From contig NZ_KB849717.1 in the NCBI RefSeq assembly GCF_000368825.1, forward strand, positions 124,001-188,000: DNA of 64,000 bases, written 5' to 3'. Source of the stretch: Acinetobacter ursingii DSM 16037 = CIP 107286. GTDB lineage: Bacteria; Pseudomonadota; Gammaproteobacteria; Pseudomonadales; Moraxellaceae. Made by a program: the position numbers and the translations under genes. Under the pieces are notes generated by a model. The model had not been told where the DNA came from, searched no databases, and saw nothing but the letters and a program-made list of their open reading frames with translations. Positions 15,136 to 24,472 of this stretch are shown one piece after another (position 1 is the first letter of the stretch; each line of letters starts with the position of its first letter).

Positions 15136-15511
15136 AACAATGTTCCTCTTTTTCCTTTTTAAATCACCTTAGTCATTTAGAACTTAGCCATTTAAAATTA
15201 AGCTCAAACCTAAGATGTCCATTCATGCTAGACCATAAGTTATGGTTTACAATAATTCGGTATGTAAGATTATTTAATCTTATGTAAGATCAAAAATATA
15301 ATTTTTTTTTGTCTTTTTTTTAAACAAGAATAGTTTAGCTTCTATTTCCACATTTCAATGAGAAAATAACTCACCTAATGTCACGGATCCTTACTTAAAC
15401 TTACGCCTTAGTTTTCCTAAAATTTTATACAAGCGTATAAAAATATCTTTTTACTTCTTGTTTTTTCATTAAAGCTGCCTAAACTATGCCGATCTTTAGA
15501 GGATGTTCATC
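15136..15511. other. Intergenic region between divergent genes
   Basis: This is AT-rich sequence carrying the divergent promoters of the Gln-rich gene and the acyltransferase. I see no gene, repeat or clear operator in it. Confidence 0.5.
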
Positions 15512-16072
15512 ATGAAAAAGCAACTTGCTAAGTCTATTTTCAAACTTTCTGGCTGGTCATATCACATCGAACCCAATATTTTGGAAAACAAACAAGTGCT
15601 TATTGGCTTTGAGCACACCTCTAATATGGATGCCGTACTATCACTGGCACTGTTTGAGATTTTGGATATTAAAATTCATACGCTGATTAAAAAAGAGCTT
15701 TTTAAAGGGCCGTTGAAACCCCTATTAGAAAAAATAGGAGGGATTCCCGTTGATCGTAAAGCCAGTAAAGATATCGTCTCACAAATGGTTGAGTTATTTG
15801 AAACGCATGAAAGCTTCAATCTGGTGATTGCTCCAGAAGGAACCCGTGCAAAAAATGGCGAAGCACGTAAACCTATTCGTACAGGTTTTTGGCATATTGC
15901 AAAAGCAGCCAATGTTCCAATCGTGATGATGTATGCCAATGCGAAAACCAAACAAGGTGGCATTTTAGGCAAAATTTATCCTTCCGATCTCAATCAGGAT
16001 TTGCAAACCATCCAACGACTTTATAAAGAAAAAGTTGGGTTAGATGTATGTATTCCAGAATCGAAACAATAA
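15512..16072 (+). CDS. PlsC-like 1-acyl-glycerol-3-phosphate acyltransferase family protein
   Basis: A 186-residue acyltransferase of the PlsC/LPLAT family. The catalytic motif appears as HTSNMDA (His and Asp in an H-x4-D arrangement, about residues 34-40). The substrate-binding block APEGTRA lies at about residue 109. A GGIPVDR segment, a third conserved block, lies between. It is shorter than PlsC (about 245) and lacks N-terminal membrane helices, so it may be a soluble or peripheral relative acting on lysophospholipids. The start at 15512 is preferred because AGAGGA lies 8 bases upstream; the ATG at 15503 directly abuts that sequence. Confidence 0.85.
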   Translation: MKKQLAKSIFKLSGWSYHIEPNILENKQVLIGFEHTSNMDAVLSLALFEILDIKIHTLIKKELFKGPLKPLLEKIGGIPVDRKASKDIVSQMVELFETHESFNLVIAPEGTRAKNGEARKPIRTGFWHIAKAANVPIVMMYANAKTKQGGILGKIYPSDLNQDLQTIQRLYKEKVGLDVCIPESKQ

Positions 16073-16183
16073 CGTTTGTTGATTTTTCAAAAGCCAACCT
16101 CTTCCTCCTAAAAATAGGCTTATGGTAGAATCTGCACAATTTGATCGGGTACTCTCCCCCATCCTTAAGGAGCATATTGCAAC

Positions 16184-16933
16184 ATGGCAGGTCATTCCAA
16201 ATGGGCAAACACCAAGCATCGTAAAGCAAAACAAGATGCCAGCCGTGCTAAAGTTTTTACCAAATATATTCGTGAAATTGTCACCGCAGCAAAATTGGGT
16301 GGCGCTGAGGCAGCAAGTAACCCGCGTTTACGTGCTGTAGTTGAAAAAGCATTGTCGGTAAATATGACCCGCGATGCCATTAATCGTGCGATTCAGCGCG
16401 GTGCTGGCGGTGAAGATAATGATGATCTCAACGAAGTCACCTATGAAGGATATGGCGTCGGCGGTGTTGCAGTTTTAGTTGAAACCATGACGGATAACCT
16501 GAATCGTACTGTACCTGATGTTCGCCATTGCTTTAGCAAAACCAATGGAAACTTAGGCACGAATGGTTCAGTGTCTTATCTATTTACCAAGCGTGGTGAA
16601 ATCAGCTTTGAAGATGTGTCGTTAGAAGACAAAATCATGGAAGTGGCACTCGAAGCTGGTGCAGATGATATTGAAATTGAAGAAGACGGTATTTTAGTCA
16701 TTACTTCGCCTGAAAGCTTTGGTGATGTGCAAGATGCATTGACAGCAGCAGGTTTAAAATCTGACAATGCCGAAGTAGTAATGAGTCCATCGACCAAAGC
16801 AGAAATTACGGATATCGAGCAAGCAAAACAGATCTTGAAAATGATTGATATGCTTGAAGATCTGGATGATGTTCAAAACGTCTATACCAATGTTGAATTT
16901 TCAGACGATGTATTAGCACAACTTGATGCTTAA
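16184..16933 (+). CDS. yebC: YebC/PmpR family protein
   Basis: A 249-residue member of the universally conserved YebC/TACO1 family. The N-terminus ([15 protein letters not shown]) is diagnostic, as are the central acidic [17 protein letters not shown] block and [13 protein letters not shown]. The family was long annotated as transcriptional regulators. More recent work links it to translation through ribosome binding at difficult sequences such as polyproline. It is cytoplasmic. A good AAGGAG site lies before ATG 16184 and a strong terminator follows the stop. It stands alone as a one-gene unit. Confidence 0.97.
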   Translation: MAGHSKWANTKHRKAKQDASRAKVFTKYIREIVTAAKLGGAEAASNPRLRAVVEKALSVNMTRDAINRAIQRGAGGEDNDDLNEVTYEGYGVGGVAVLVETMTDNLNRTVPDVRHCFSKTNGNLGTNGSVSYLFTKRGEISFEDVSLEDKIMEVALEAGADDIEIEEDGILVITSPESFGDVQDALTAAGLKSDNAEVVMSPSTKAEITDIEQAKQILKMIDMLEDLDDVQNVYTNVEFSDDVLAQLDA

Positions 16934-16941
16934 TATGACCT

Positions 16942-16971
16942 AAAAAGAACGCGCTTGATGCGCGTTTTTTT
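16942..16971. terminator. Bidirectional terminator between yebC and the Lrp gene
   Basis: AACGCGC (16948-16954) and GCGCGTT (16960-16966) form a stem with a T-run to the right and an A-run to the left. The Lrp-family gene stops at 16970 inside the T-run, so both genes share this signal. Confidence 0.8.
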
Positions 16972-17440
16972 ATACTTTATTTAAAAGCTTATAGCAGTTA
17001 AATACATTATATTCCTTAATCACGAAACTTGAATGAAGTGCCACGACATTGTCAATTTTTCCAATTCTACGCAGCAAAATATCACTATAATCATCCATAT
17101 TTCGGGCAACCAATTCTAAAATAAAATCAGCACTCTGCCCTGTTACCAAAAATGCATTGGTAACTTCTGGAATATCTTCAATTTCAGTTAAAAATTTATC
17201 AAAGGTTTCGGTGTCATGTTTACTTAAAGAAACTTGTAGCAAGATATGCAAAGTAAACCCAAGCTTCGCAAAATTAATATCACGCTTTAGACTACTCATG
17301 ATATTGGTTTCTATTAAATGCTTGATACGTCGATGTACCGAACTGACTGAAAGACTGATCCGCTCAGAAAGTTCATTTAGATTGACATCTTCATGGGTTA
17401 ATATTTCAAGAATTTGTTTGTCAAAACGATCGAGTTCCAT
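16970..17440 (-). CDS. Lrp/AsnC family transcriptional regulator
   Basis: A 156-residue regulator with an N-terminal winged helix-turn-helix (about residues 3-50: FDKQILEIL, LSVSSVHRRIKHL) and a C-terminal RAM ligand-binding domain (about residues 65-145, including VTNAFLVTGQSADFILEL). Family members bind an amino acid and control amino-acid metabolism or transport. ATG 17440 has GGAG 6 bases upstream. The target is unknown: the glutamate/aspartate-type importer 2.3 kb away is a reasonable but unproven candidate. Confidence 0.93.
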   Translation of the reverse strand: MELDRFDKQILEILTHEDVNLNELSERISLSVSSVHRRIKHLIETNIMSSLKRDINFAKLGFTLHILLQVSLSKHDTETFDKFLTEIEDIPEVTNAFLVTGQSADFILELVARNMDDYSDILLRRIGKIDNVVALHSSFVIKEYNVFNCYKLLNKV

Positions 17441-18160
17441 CGTTACTCCACAAGCTTAATCGTGATATTTGAGTGTATTGGAACTTTTATAATGCTTGAA
17501 TTTTTACAGGGTCAAGGGAAAACATCTGTTTACTTGTGACGACTCTTTCACCGATAAGTGAATTCATCTTGCAATTAACTTGTGGTCAATCCTGTCAAAG
17601 CTGAGTCGAGACCTTTTGGGCTAGATCTGCGTATCTCCCAATCCGCAGACCACTCTTCTCAATCCCCATCACACCCTGATCTATAAAGTACCAATATCTG
17701 TACGAGATTATTTCCCTAAAATAAGAAAAAACCAAGCTAAATCTAAATTATTTTTCATTAAAAATAAATTTTATGTAATTTATTTCCAAATTATGATAAT
17801 TAATTGATTATAAATATCAGCTTACCGCCTATAATTAATAAAATTTACTTTAAAAACCAAGAGAGAAAGAGCGATCGACTTCTAAAGGAATATTTAGATA
17901 ATTGCAATAAATTGGAACATGCATGATTTATTTTAGGACTTTTTAATATCGATTATTCTGAATAAAAAATTTAGAGTTTTCAAAGATTACATATAGTTAT
18001 CTTGTTTAATTCTTTTTCTTCATATTGACTATTTTTTTGGATGTTTTTCAACCAAACACAAAAGACTCATTAGTCTGTCTTAATTATTGGCATTATTCTT
18101 GTTAGTAAGAACACGAAGCTTTTTTTGATTTCAGCTTTTACTATTATCCTTGGAGTTATC
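17441..18160. other. Long intergenic region before dcaP
   Basis: These 720 bases hold the start region of the Lrp gene (minus) and the leader of dcaP (plus). No coding frame or RNA is supported. TTGGCA near 18087, followed by TTAGTA, could be the dcaP promoter. Confidence 0.45.
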
Positions 18161-19603
18161 GTGATCAAACTTAATAAATTAGTACTCTGTATGAGTACAT
18201 TAGGACTCTCTACAATCTCACTTCCAACATTTGCAGCAGCAAGTGAACAACAAGAAATTCAACAATTACGTGCAGAAGTCGCAGAACTTCGCGCATTAAT
18301 TCAACAACAGGCGGCAACTCAGAAACAAATCGTGGCAGAGCAAAAAGCACGTCCAGTGGTTGTGGCTTCTGCACCTGCGGTGGTCGTGGCACAAGCTCCT
18401 GCCGCACCTGCGCCTGCTAATACAAAACCAGGTTGGTTCACTCTACCAGATGGTCAAACTCAGGTTAAACTTTATGGTAGCGTCCGTGCAGATGCGACTT
18501 ATGACTTTAAAGGTACCAATGCGGATACCACCAATATCAATAACCCAACCAACAAAGTTCCTTTAAACTCTGCCAATGCGACCGAAGATGCACTGAATGT
18601 GACTGCGGCAACGACTCGTTTTGGATTGGATTTCTCTCGTCCAAGTGATATTGGTGAGATTACTGGTAAAATTGAAGCCGACTTTATGGGCTCGTCTGGC
18701 ACAAACGGAACGGGATCATTACGTGTTCGTCATGCCTATGTTAATGTTGGAAAATGGTTGGCAGGTCAAACCACTTCTCCATTTGTAAACGTTGATACCG
18801 CACCTGAAACAGTCGACTTCAATGGCCCAATGGGCTATGGATCAACACGTACCGTTCAGGTTCGTTATACTCAGCCAATTGATGCCAATCAAAAACTGTT
18901 ACTGGCATTAGAAGGCGGTGATGTGGATAACATTACCACAGGCAATACCACAGTGAATGCAAATGGTGTCACCTCAAGTGGTGGTAACCGTTTTCCTGCA
19001 TTCACTGCACGTTATGATTTTAAAACGGCTGATAATAAATTCTTAGTTCAAGCACATGCACTTTTGCATGAAAATCGTATCTCAAGCAATGACAGTAACG
19101 ACGAAGAGAAACTGGGCTGGGGGATTGGTTTAGGCGCAAAATATAAAATTACCGATGTAGATACCGTATTTGCTAACTACTATCATGTTAAGGGTGATAA
19201 CCGTTATTTACTTTATGGCAACCCTGCTTATGTTGCTTCAAGCAATACTGATGGTAGCTTGAATATTTCAGAAAGTGAGTTTAACTCTGGCCTGATTGGA
19301 TATTCACGTACATGGAGTCCAAAACTGAGATCAACGATTGCTGCGGGCGGTATTTGGTATAAAGACGACAATGGCTACGCTGATTTTGCTTCACGTGCAG
19401 CAACTACGGCAGCAACCCGTGATGGCTTGAATAAAACGTTGTATAACATCATCGTCAATTCATTCTATAGTCCAACCAAAGCGATTGATTTGGGTGTGGA
19501 ATATACCTATGGTCAACGTAAGATTTTTGAACAGCTTGATCCAAATAAATCAGACGATGGTGATTATTCACGTCTAAACTTGATGGCTAAATATAACTTC
19601 TAG
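18161..19603 (+). CDS. dcaP: DcaP-like outer-membrane porin
   Basis: A 480-residue trimeric porin of the Acinetobacter DcaP family, which takes up dicarboxylates and other small anionic molecules. I place the start at GTG 18161 because TTGGAG is 6 bases upstream and it gives a normal signal peptide ending ...LPTFA. A short coiled coil follows (EIQQLRAEVAELRALIQQQ), then an Ala/Pro/Val-rich linker (about residues 60-90). The beta-barrel runs to a C-terminal Phe (MAKYNF), the outer-membrane assembly signal. An upstream ATG-like extension to 18125 has no ribosome-binding site. Convergent with the amino-acid importer operon. Confidence 0.92.
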   Translation: MIKLNKLVLCMSTLGLSTISLPTFAAASEQQEIQQLRAEVAELRALIQQQAATQKQIVAEQKARPVVVASAPAVVVAQAPAAPAPANTKPGWFTLPDGQTQVKLYGSVRADATYDFKGTNADTTNINNPTNKVPLNSANATEDALNVTAATTRFGLDFSRPSDIGEITGKIEADFMGSSGTNGTGSLRVRHAYVNVGKWLAGQTTSPFVNVDTAPETVDFNGPMGYGSTRTVQVRYTQPIDANQKLLLALEGGDVDNITTGNTTVNANGVTSSGGNRFPAFTARYDFKTADNKFLVQAHALLHENRISSNDSNDEEKLGWGIGLGAKYKITDVDTVFANYYHVKGDNRYLLYGNPAYVASSNTDGSLNISESEFNSGLIGYSRTWSPKLRSTIAAGGIWYKDDNGYADFASRAATTAATRDGLNKTLYNIIVNSFYSPTKAIDLGVEYTYGQRKIFEQLDPNKSDDGDYSRLNLMAKYNF

Positions 19604-19620
19604 GTTTTTTGCGATTTAGA

Positions 19621-19648
19621 AAACCACAGATATATTCTGTGGTTTTTT
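19621..19648 (+). terminator. Terminator of dcaP
   Basis: AAACCACAGA (19621-19630) pairs with TCTGTGGTTT (19637-19646), followed by T residues. Confidence 0.85.
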
Positions 19649-19674
19649 ATTACAAATCTTTATATTTAAGCAAT

Positions 19675-19698
19675 AAAAAAGAGCCGATATCTCGGCTC
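19675..19698 (-). terminator. Terminator of the gltIJKL operon
   Basis: The palindrome GAGCCGATATCTCGGCTC (19681-19698) is followed on the minus strand by a T-run (A at 19675-19680). It lies 20 bases after the ATPase gene stop. Confidence 0.85.
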
Positions 19699-19717
19699 TC
19701 CTTTCAACTACATAGAC

Positions 19718-20461
19718 TTAATGCATCATCTGGATCTTGTCTAAAAATAATTTGGCACGATCATGACGTGCATGTAAATTACCGAAAAATTCGCTAGTCG
19801 CACAATCTTCCAGAATTTTACCTTCATCCATAAAAATGACGCGATTCGATACACGTTTGGCAAAGCCCATTTCATGCGTTACACACATCATAGTCATGCC
19901 TTCGTTTGCAAGCTGCATCATGACTTCTAAAACTTCACCGACCATCTCAGGGTCAAGCGCAGATGTAGGCTCATCAAACAACATACAAATCGGATCCATC
20001 GAAAGACCACGCGCAATCGCGACACGTTGCTGCTGACCACCAGACAACTGTCCTGGAAATTTGTCTTTGTGAGCCAGTAAACCGACCCGTTCCAGATACT
20101 TGATTCCCTTTTCACGTGCTTCAACGGATGAACGCTTGAGCACCTTAACTTGAGCCACAGTTAAATTCTCAAGCACTGTCATGTGGGGAAAGAGTTCAAA
20201 ATGCTGGAAGACCATTCCGACTTTGGAACGAAATTTGGCAAGATTAGTTTTAGGATCGCGTAATGACACGCCATCTACCAAAATATTACCTTCCTGAATC
20301 GGTTCCAATGCATTAACTGTTTTAATCAATGTCGATTTTCCAGAACCTGAAGGCCCACAAACCACAACCACTTCACCTTTTTCAATACTGGTAGTGCAAT
20401 CTGTTAAAACCTGAAAATCACCATACCATTTAGAGATATGTTGGATGTCTATCATTGGCAT
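19718..20461 (-). CDS. gltL: Amino-acid ABC transporter ATPase, GltL-like
   Basis: The 247-residue cytoplasmic ATPase that powers a polar amino-acid importer. It has a Walker [10 protein letters not shown] (about residues 36-44), a Q-loop, the signature LSGGQQQR, a Walker [12 protein letters not shown] and the switch His in VTHEMGF. It is the last gene of an operon in the order substrate-binding protein, permease, permease, ATPase. Only 13 bases separate it from the permease gene. The operon type is GltIJKL, which in E. coli imports glutamate and aspartate; the exact substrate here is inferred. Confidence 0.93.
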   Translation of the reverse strand: MPMIDIQHISKWYGDFQVLTDCTTSIEKGEVVVVCGPSGSGKSTLIKTVNALEPIQEGNILVDGVSLRDPKTNLAKFRSKVGMVFQHFELFPHMTVLENLTVAQVKVLKRSSVEAREKGIKYLERVGLLAHKDKFPGQLSGGQQQRVAIARGLSMDPICMLFDEPTSALDPEMVGEVLEVMMQLANEGMTMMCVTHEMGFAKRVSNRVIFMDEGKILEDCATSEFFGNLHARHDRAKLFLDKIQMMH

Positions 20462-20474
20462 TTAAAATCTCCAA

Positions 20475-21152
20475 TTAGCGAATGATGGCAATTTTCTGCT
20501 GTAATCGTTTCACGAGTTGCGAAAGCAAGAACGAACTACAGAAATAAACCAGTGCTACAATAAAATAAAAAGTTGCTTTAGTTTCAGGCCCATAGGTATT
20601 CGCCAGTGTATCGGCACGACCTAAAAAGTCAGGTGCGCTGATGACATAAACCAGTGAAATATCCTGAAATAAAATAATCGTTTGTGTCAAAAGTACAGGT
20701 AACATATTGCGAAAAGCCTGTGGTAACACCACATATTTCATGGATTGACCGTAGGTAAAACCCAATGCATAACCTGCATTCACCTGACCTTTAGAGACAG
20801 ACTGGATACCCGAACGCACAATTTCTGAAAAGAATGCAGCTTCAAAAATCGCAAACGTTACCACACTGGAAAAAAGTGGGCCCCAGTAGGTATCTGATTG
20901 GAAGGCAAACACTTTTGGCAACAGAAAATAGAAGATAAAAATGACCTGAATCAGTGGAATGCCACGAAAAACATCCACATAAAACTTGGCAAAATTACGT
21001 GCCACAAAGTTATTGGATAAACGCATCATTGCCAAAGGTGTACCAATCAGGATGCCGCCAATCATCGATAGGACTGTCACCGTCAGGGTAAAAATAAAAC
21101 CTTCTTTTAATGCATGAATCACATCAGGATTTTGTAATAAACTAAAGTCCAT
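20475..21152 (-). CDS. gltK: Amino-acid ABC permease, GltK-like
   Basis: A 225-residue inner-membrane permease of the HisMQ family with about five transmembrane helices. The ATPase-docking EAA loop is visible as EIVRSGIQSVSKGQVNAGYALG. It should form a heterodimer with the GltJ-like permease encoded one base upstream (21154). Length and order match GltK. Confidence 0.92.
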   Translation of the reverse strand: MDFSLLQNPDVIHALKEGFIFTLTVTVLSMIGGILIGTPLAMMRLSNNFVARNFAKFYVDVFRGIPLIQVIFIFYFLLPKVFAFQSDTYWGPLFSSVVTFAIFEAAFFSEIVRSGIQSVSKGQVNAGYALGFTYGQSMKYVVLPQAFRNMLPVLLTQTIILFQDISLVYVISAPDFLGRADTLANTYGPETKATFYFIVALVYFCSSFLLSQLVKRLQQKIAIIR

Positions 21153-21153
21153 A

Positions 21154-21996
21154 TTACTTCCCTCCTGAACCTAAACCAGGCACAGCCATTCTTTTTTCAA
21201 TCCATGCCATCACAAATTTAATGCCATAGGTAATGATGAGATAAACAGGTGTAGATAAAATGAGAATCACAATATCCTGAGAAGTCTCTTCACGCATGGT
21301 TTTGGTATAAGCAAAGAAGTTCAATACACTTAAGGCATACAGCACCGCTGAGTTCTTAAATACATTCATGGCTTCAGATGTAATTGTTGGCCAAACGATA
21401 CGATATGCAACAGGTAAAACTACATAGCGATAGCTTTGTCCTGTGGTAAAACCCAGCGCAGACGCCGCATATTTTTGACCACGTGAGACTGTGCTAATAC
21501 CTGCACGAACATGTTCAGAAACTCGCGCGGCCGTATAAAGTCCCAACGCAAAAACACCAATAACAGCAGGATGCGTGTTTAAAATATTTTTCCACCAACC
21601 TCCCGCAACGATATCTCCACTGCCTGAACTCAAACTATCTGGTAAAAACTCAGGAAATACAAAAGCCCAGAAGAAAAGCTGTACGATTAAAGGAATATTA
21701 CGAAAAATCTCAACATAGCAATTCCCAATAAATGCTAAAGGCTTATTAGGTAAAGTTCGAATAATGCCGAGTAATGAGCCCAAGAAAAATGCAATCAAAA
21801 ATGCAGCAAATGATGTCCAAACCATGGTAAATACGCCTGAACCTAACATTTGAAGCCATGTAGGTGCATCGGCGTAAGGAGAATAACTTGCGCTACCTAA
21901 TGCTTTACAGACAGACTCAGCCCACGCAGCTTTATCCAGTCCATATTCATTCGATTCAGCACAAAATGCAGTCCAGTTTAATGAGCCAACTGACAT
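21154..21996 (-). CDS. gltJ: Amino-acid ABC permease, GltJ-like
   Basis: A 280-residue inner-membrane permease with the EAA loop seen in EHVRAGISTVSRGQKYAASA. It is longer than E. coli GltJ (246). About 50 extra N-terminal residues (with two Cys) precede the first membrane helix, and a Gly-rich insert interrupts the region near residue 125. ATG 21996 has AGGGG upstream. It pairs with GltK and the ATPase encoded downstream. Confidence 0.92.
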   Translation of the reverse strand: MSVGSLNWTAFCAESNEYGLDKAAWAESVCKALGSASYSPYADAPTWLQMLGSGVFTMVWTSFAAFLIAFFLGSLLGIIRTLPNKPLAFIGNCYVEIFRNIPLIVQLFFWAFVFPEFLPDSLSSGSGDIVAGGWWKNILNTHPAVIGVFALGLYTAARVSEHVRAGISTVSRGQKYAASALGFTTGQSYRYVVLPVAYRIVWPTITSEAMNVFKNSAVLYALSVLNFFAYTKTMREETSQDIVILILSTPVYLIITYGIKFVMAWIEKRMAVPGLGSGGK

Positions 21997-22030
21997 AGCT
22001 GCCCCTTTTATTAAAGTTCAAAAAAGCACA

Positions 22031-22059
22031 GCTCATGCAGCTAAATTCACTACATGAGC
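22031..22059 (-). promoter_or_regulatory. Intercistronic hairpin between gltI and gltJ
   Basis: GCTCATG (22031-22037) and CATGAGC (22053-22059) can pair with a 15-base loop in the 103-base gap after gltI. Hairpins in this position often protect the binding-protein mRNA and make it more abundant than the permease mRNA. There is no T-run, so it is not a full terminator. Confidence 0.45.
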
Positions 22060-22099
22060 CAACAATTAACCTACCCTTATTTAGAGTTAAAAGTCAGTG

Positions 22100-22993
22100 C
22101 TAAATACCTGCATCTGTAGGATTCGCTTTTAATTTTTTGAACGACTGACTTTGTGGCATGTTCAGATTGGTATTTTTAGGAGGAATCGCAGATTGGAACC
22201 ATTTTTTATACAAAGCATCCATCTGACCAGATTTCCACATTCCTTTTACGGTACGATCGGCCACCGCCTTAAATTTTGGATCATCTTTTGCAATCATGAT
22301 GCCATAAGGTTCAGAAGATAGAACTGGCCCTACAATGGCAAACTCTTTTGGATTCGAAGACTTGGCAATAAGTCCTGCAAGAATATTATCATCCATGACA
22401 AATGCTGCTGCACGGCCAGAAGCCATCATTGCAAAGGAGTCCGCATGATCTTTACCATAAATGTTTTGCACATTAATTTTTTGACCACGCTCATTCATTT
22501 TGATGTATTTATCAGAGGTTGTACCCTGAGTCGTTACCACTGCTTTACCGTTTAAATCAGCAAGACTCTTAATGCCTGAATTAGCTTTAACCGCCATTCG
22601 CACTTCTGTTGCATAATAGTTAGTCGAAAAACCAACCTGCTCTTGACGTTGTTTCGAGTTAGTCGTCGTTCCACATTCCATATCAATATTGCCTGATAAA
22701 AGTTCAGGAATACGGGTAGATGAAGTAACCGCCTTATACTCTACTTTAAGATTTGGCATCTTAAGATCTTTCTTGATTTCATTGGCAAAGTTATTACAAA
22801 TATCTACTGCATAACCGACTGGTTTACCGCCAACAACATAAGAAATTGGATCGGAAGATTCACGATGTCCAATCACAATTTTTCCACTTTTTTGAATTTT
22901 TGCCAAAGTATCGGCAGCCTGAACCTGTGTTGCTCCTCCGACTGTAAAAACCATAAGTGCTGATACAAGTAATGAGGTTGCTGAATGTTTCAT
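22100..22993 (-). CDS. gltI: Amino-acid ABC periplasmic binding protein, GltI-like
   Basis: The 297-residue periplasmic component that captures the amino acid. The start ATG 22993 has AAGGAG 6 bases upstream and gives a clear signal peptide (cleavage after TQVQA). The longer frame to 23047 lacks this. The mature part is an SBP_bac_3 family protein (KIVIGHRESSDPISY, GYAVDICNNF, MECGTTTNSKQRQEQV). The GltI subgroup binds glutamate and aspartate, and this is the likely substrate. First gene of a four-gene operon. Confidence 0.93.
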   Translation of the reverse strand: MKHSATSLLVSALMVFTVGGATQVQAADTLAKIQKSGKIVIGHRESSDPISYVVGGKPVGYAVDICNNFANEIKKDLKMPNLKVEYKAVTSSTRIPELLSGNIDMECGTTTNSKQRQEQVGFSTNYYATEVRMAVKANSGIKSLADLNGKAVVTTQGTTSDKYIKMNERGQKINVQNIYGKDHADSFAMMASGRAAAFVMDDNILAGLIAKSSNPKEFAIVGPVLSSEPYGIMIAKDDPKFKAVADRTVKGMWKSGQMDALYKKWFQSAIPPKNTNLNMPQSQSFKKLKANPTDAGI

Positions 22994-23737
22994 AAAAACT
23001 CCTTGATTATAAGTTCTCCTCCTTTGGTATCTATTTGTATTATTCAACGATACTAAAGGATGAGCCTGTTTTTCCTAGTTGCAATTATCAAGCCAACTTT
23101 TAATTATTACTTATTATCGATTGATAATAGCTCTTTTTATACGCTTTTGAAAAAAAATGAAAAGGTTAAAAAATTCCTTTTTTGTTATACTTTAGTTTTA
23201 GTTATGGTTGTTTTTAGCTTAAGTGTCTTTTTTTTAAACAGTTTATTTAAATCATCTTAAAAAAATACGTCTCAATTGTGCACAAATTTAAAAAAATGCA
23301 ACATCAATGAGCATTTCAACACAAAAACCAACATCACTGACATCTCTGGAGCAATTTCATCGCCTATAAAATTACGCTACATTTTTGTCAAATTTTAAAA
23401 GCACCTATTGTTTAATTCTTTTTATCAATCATCCTTACCTGAATTGTGCGTTTAGAAATATAGACTTTTAATAAACAACTCCATGGCACGTTGACTCTGC
23501 ATGCTCTCTTTTGTGAAAAGCGCTCTTGAAAACTGAAGATGAATACCATTTATAGATTATGAGCTGATGATCATCACAATATCGTTGATTTATTCATATT
23601 TGAAACCATATAGATAGAGTCTCTCACTGCACTGTAAACCGTCTTTACAGTCAGCATTGAGTTTTTTTGCTATACTGTTTTTTTGAATATTTGATGTCTT
23701 AAATATTCAATTTATTATGTAGAGAACTAACTTCCTT
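22994..23737. other. Long intergenic region between glt operon and tetR
   Basis: AT-rich sequence carrying the glt promoter (minus) and the tetR promoter (plus), with an operator-like palindrome at 23631-23651. A hydrophobic 66-codon frame at 23060-23260 is not convincing. Confidence 0.45.
23631..23651. promoter_or_regulatory. Palindrome upstream of the TetR gene
   Basis: ACTGTAAA (23631-23638) and TTTACAGT (23644-23651) form a perfect 8-bp inverted repeat with a 5-bp spacer, 86 bases before the regulator ATG. This size and position suit a TetR-family operator for autoregulation. Confidence 0.55.
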
Positions 23738-24370
23738 ATGATTCCAAATGCCTGTTGCGAACTTCCACAAACCAAACGAGGTCACGAACGACGTTTGGCA
23801 CTTTTGCTCAGTGCAACGGAGCTTTTTTTGGAACGTGGTTACGATGCGGTATCTCTGGATGATATTGTCCATCATGCAGGTGTTTCAAAAGCGTCTATTT
23901 ATAAATATTTTGGTAGTAAAGAAGGTCTTTTTAAGGCCATTTGTGACTACAGACGTGAACTTTTTTTTAAAAATATATGTGTGGCGTTTAATAGTCATGA
24001 GGATTTGAGAAGTTATCTCATCCAGACTTTAATTGGGTTTTATCAGAAAATTACCTGTGTAGAAAATGCAGCCTTTATGCGTCTTGTCATTGAACGCTCG
24101 CAAAGTGATCCAGAGTTGGCTTTGTATCTTCATGAAAGAGGCCCTGAATACGTTCAAAAAACAATAGCTTGTGCTTTGGCACAAGCGACTCAACAAGGCA
24201 AAATCAACTGTTCGCAACCGCTTCATTCTGCAATTATGTATTTTGGTATTTTACGTAATATTGAATGGAAAGTGACGATGGGCGTTCCCATGAAAATTGA
24301 TGATCAGGAAATTTTGGATCATATCGAATATTGCGTTGATGTTTTTTTAAACGGTCATAGAATCAGCTAA
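23738..24370 (+). CDS. TetR/AcrR family transcriptional regulator
   Basis: A 210-residue repressor-type protein. The N-terminal helix-turn-helix covers about residues 18-65 (LLSATELFLERGYDAVSLDDI, then HHAGVSKASIYKYFGSKEGLF), followed by an all-helical ligand domain. It probably represses its own gene through the palindrome at 23631-23651. Its other targets are unknown; neither the glt operon nor argF is an obvious partner. Confidence 0.93.
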   Translation: MIPNACCELPQTKRGHERRLALLLSATELFLERGYDAVSLDDIVHHAGVSKASIYKYFGSKEGLFKAICDYRRELFFKNICVAFNSHEDLRSYLIQTLIGFYQKITCVENAAFMRLVIERSQSDPELALYLHERGPEYVQKTIACALAQATQQGKINCSQPLHSAIMYFGILRNIEWKVTMGVPMKIDDQEILDHIEYCVDVFLNGHRIS

Positions 24371-24437
24371 TTTCTTTGCATTTTCAATCACGTGTAGTAT
24401 AGTATTCGATTCTTTTTTCGTTCATTTATCAGCAACT

Positions 24438-24458
24438 AATTGTTGTTTAACAACAATT
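24438..24458 (+). promoter_or_regulatory. Perfect 10-bp inverted repeat in the argF leader
   Basis: AATTGTTGTT and AACAACAATT flank a single T. The site ends 15 bases before the argF start and just upstream of its ribosome-binding site. It could be a DNA operator or, in RNA, a hairpin near the ribosome-binding site. Confidence 0.5.
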
Positions 24459-24472
24459 ATTGTGGAGTAACC

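Noticed and set aside
23060..23260. 66-codon hydrophobic frame between glt and tetR
   Set aside because: The region is extremely AT-rich and rich in Phe/Leu codons by composition; it overlies the glt promoter and lacks a convincing start signal.
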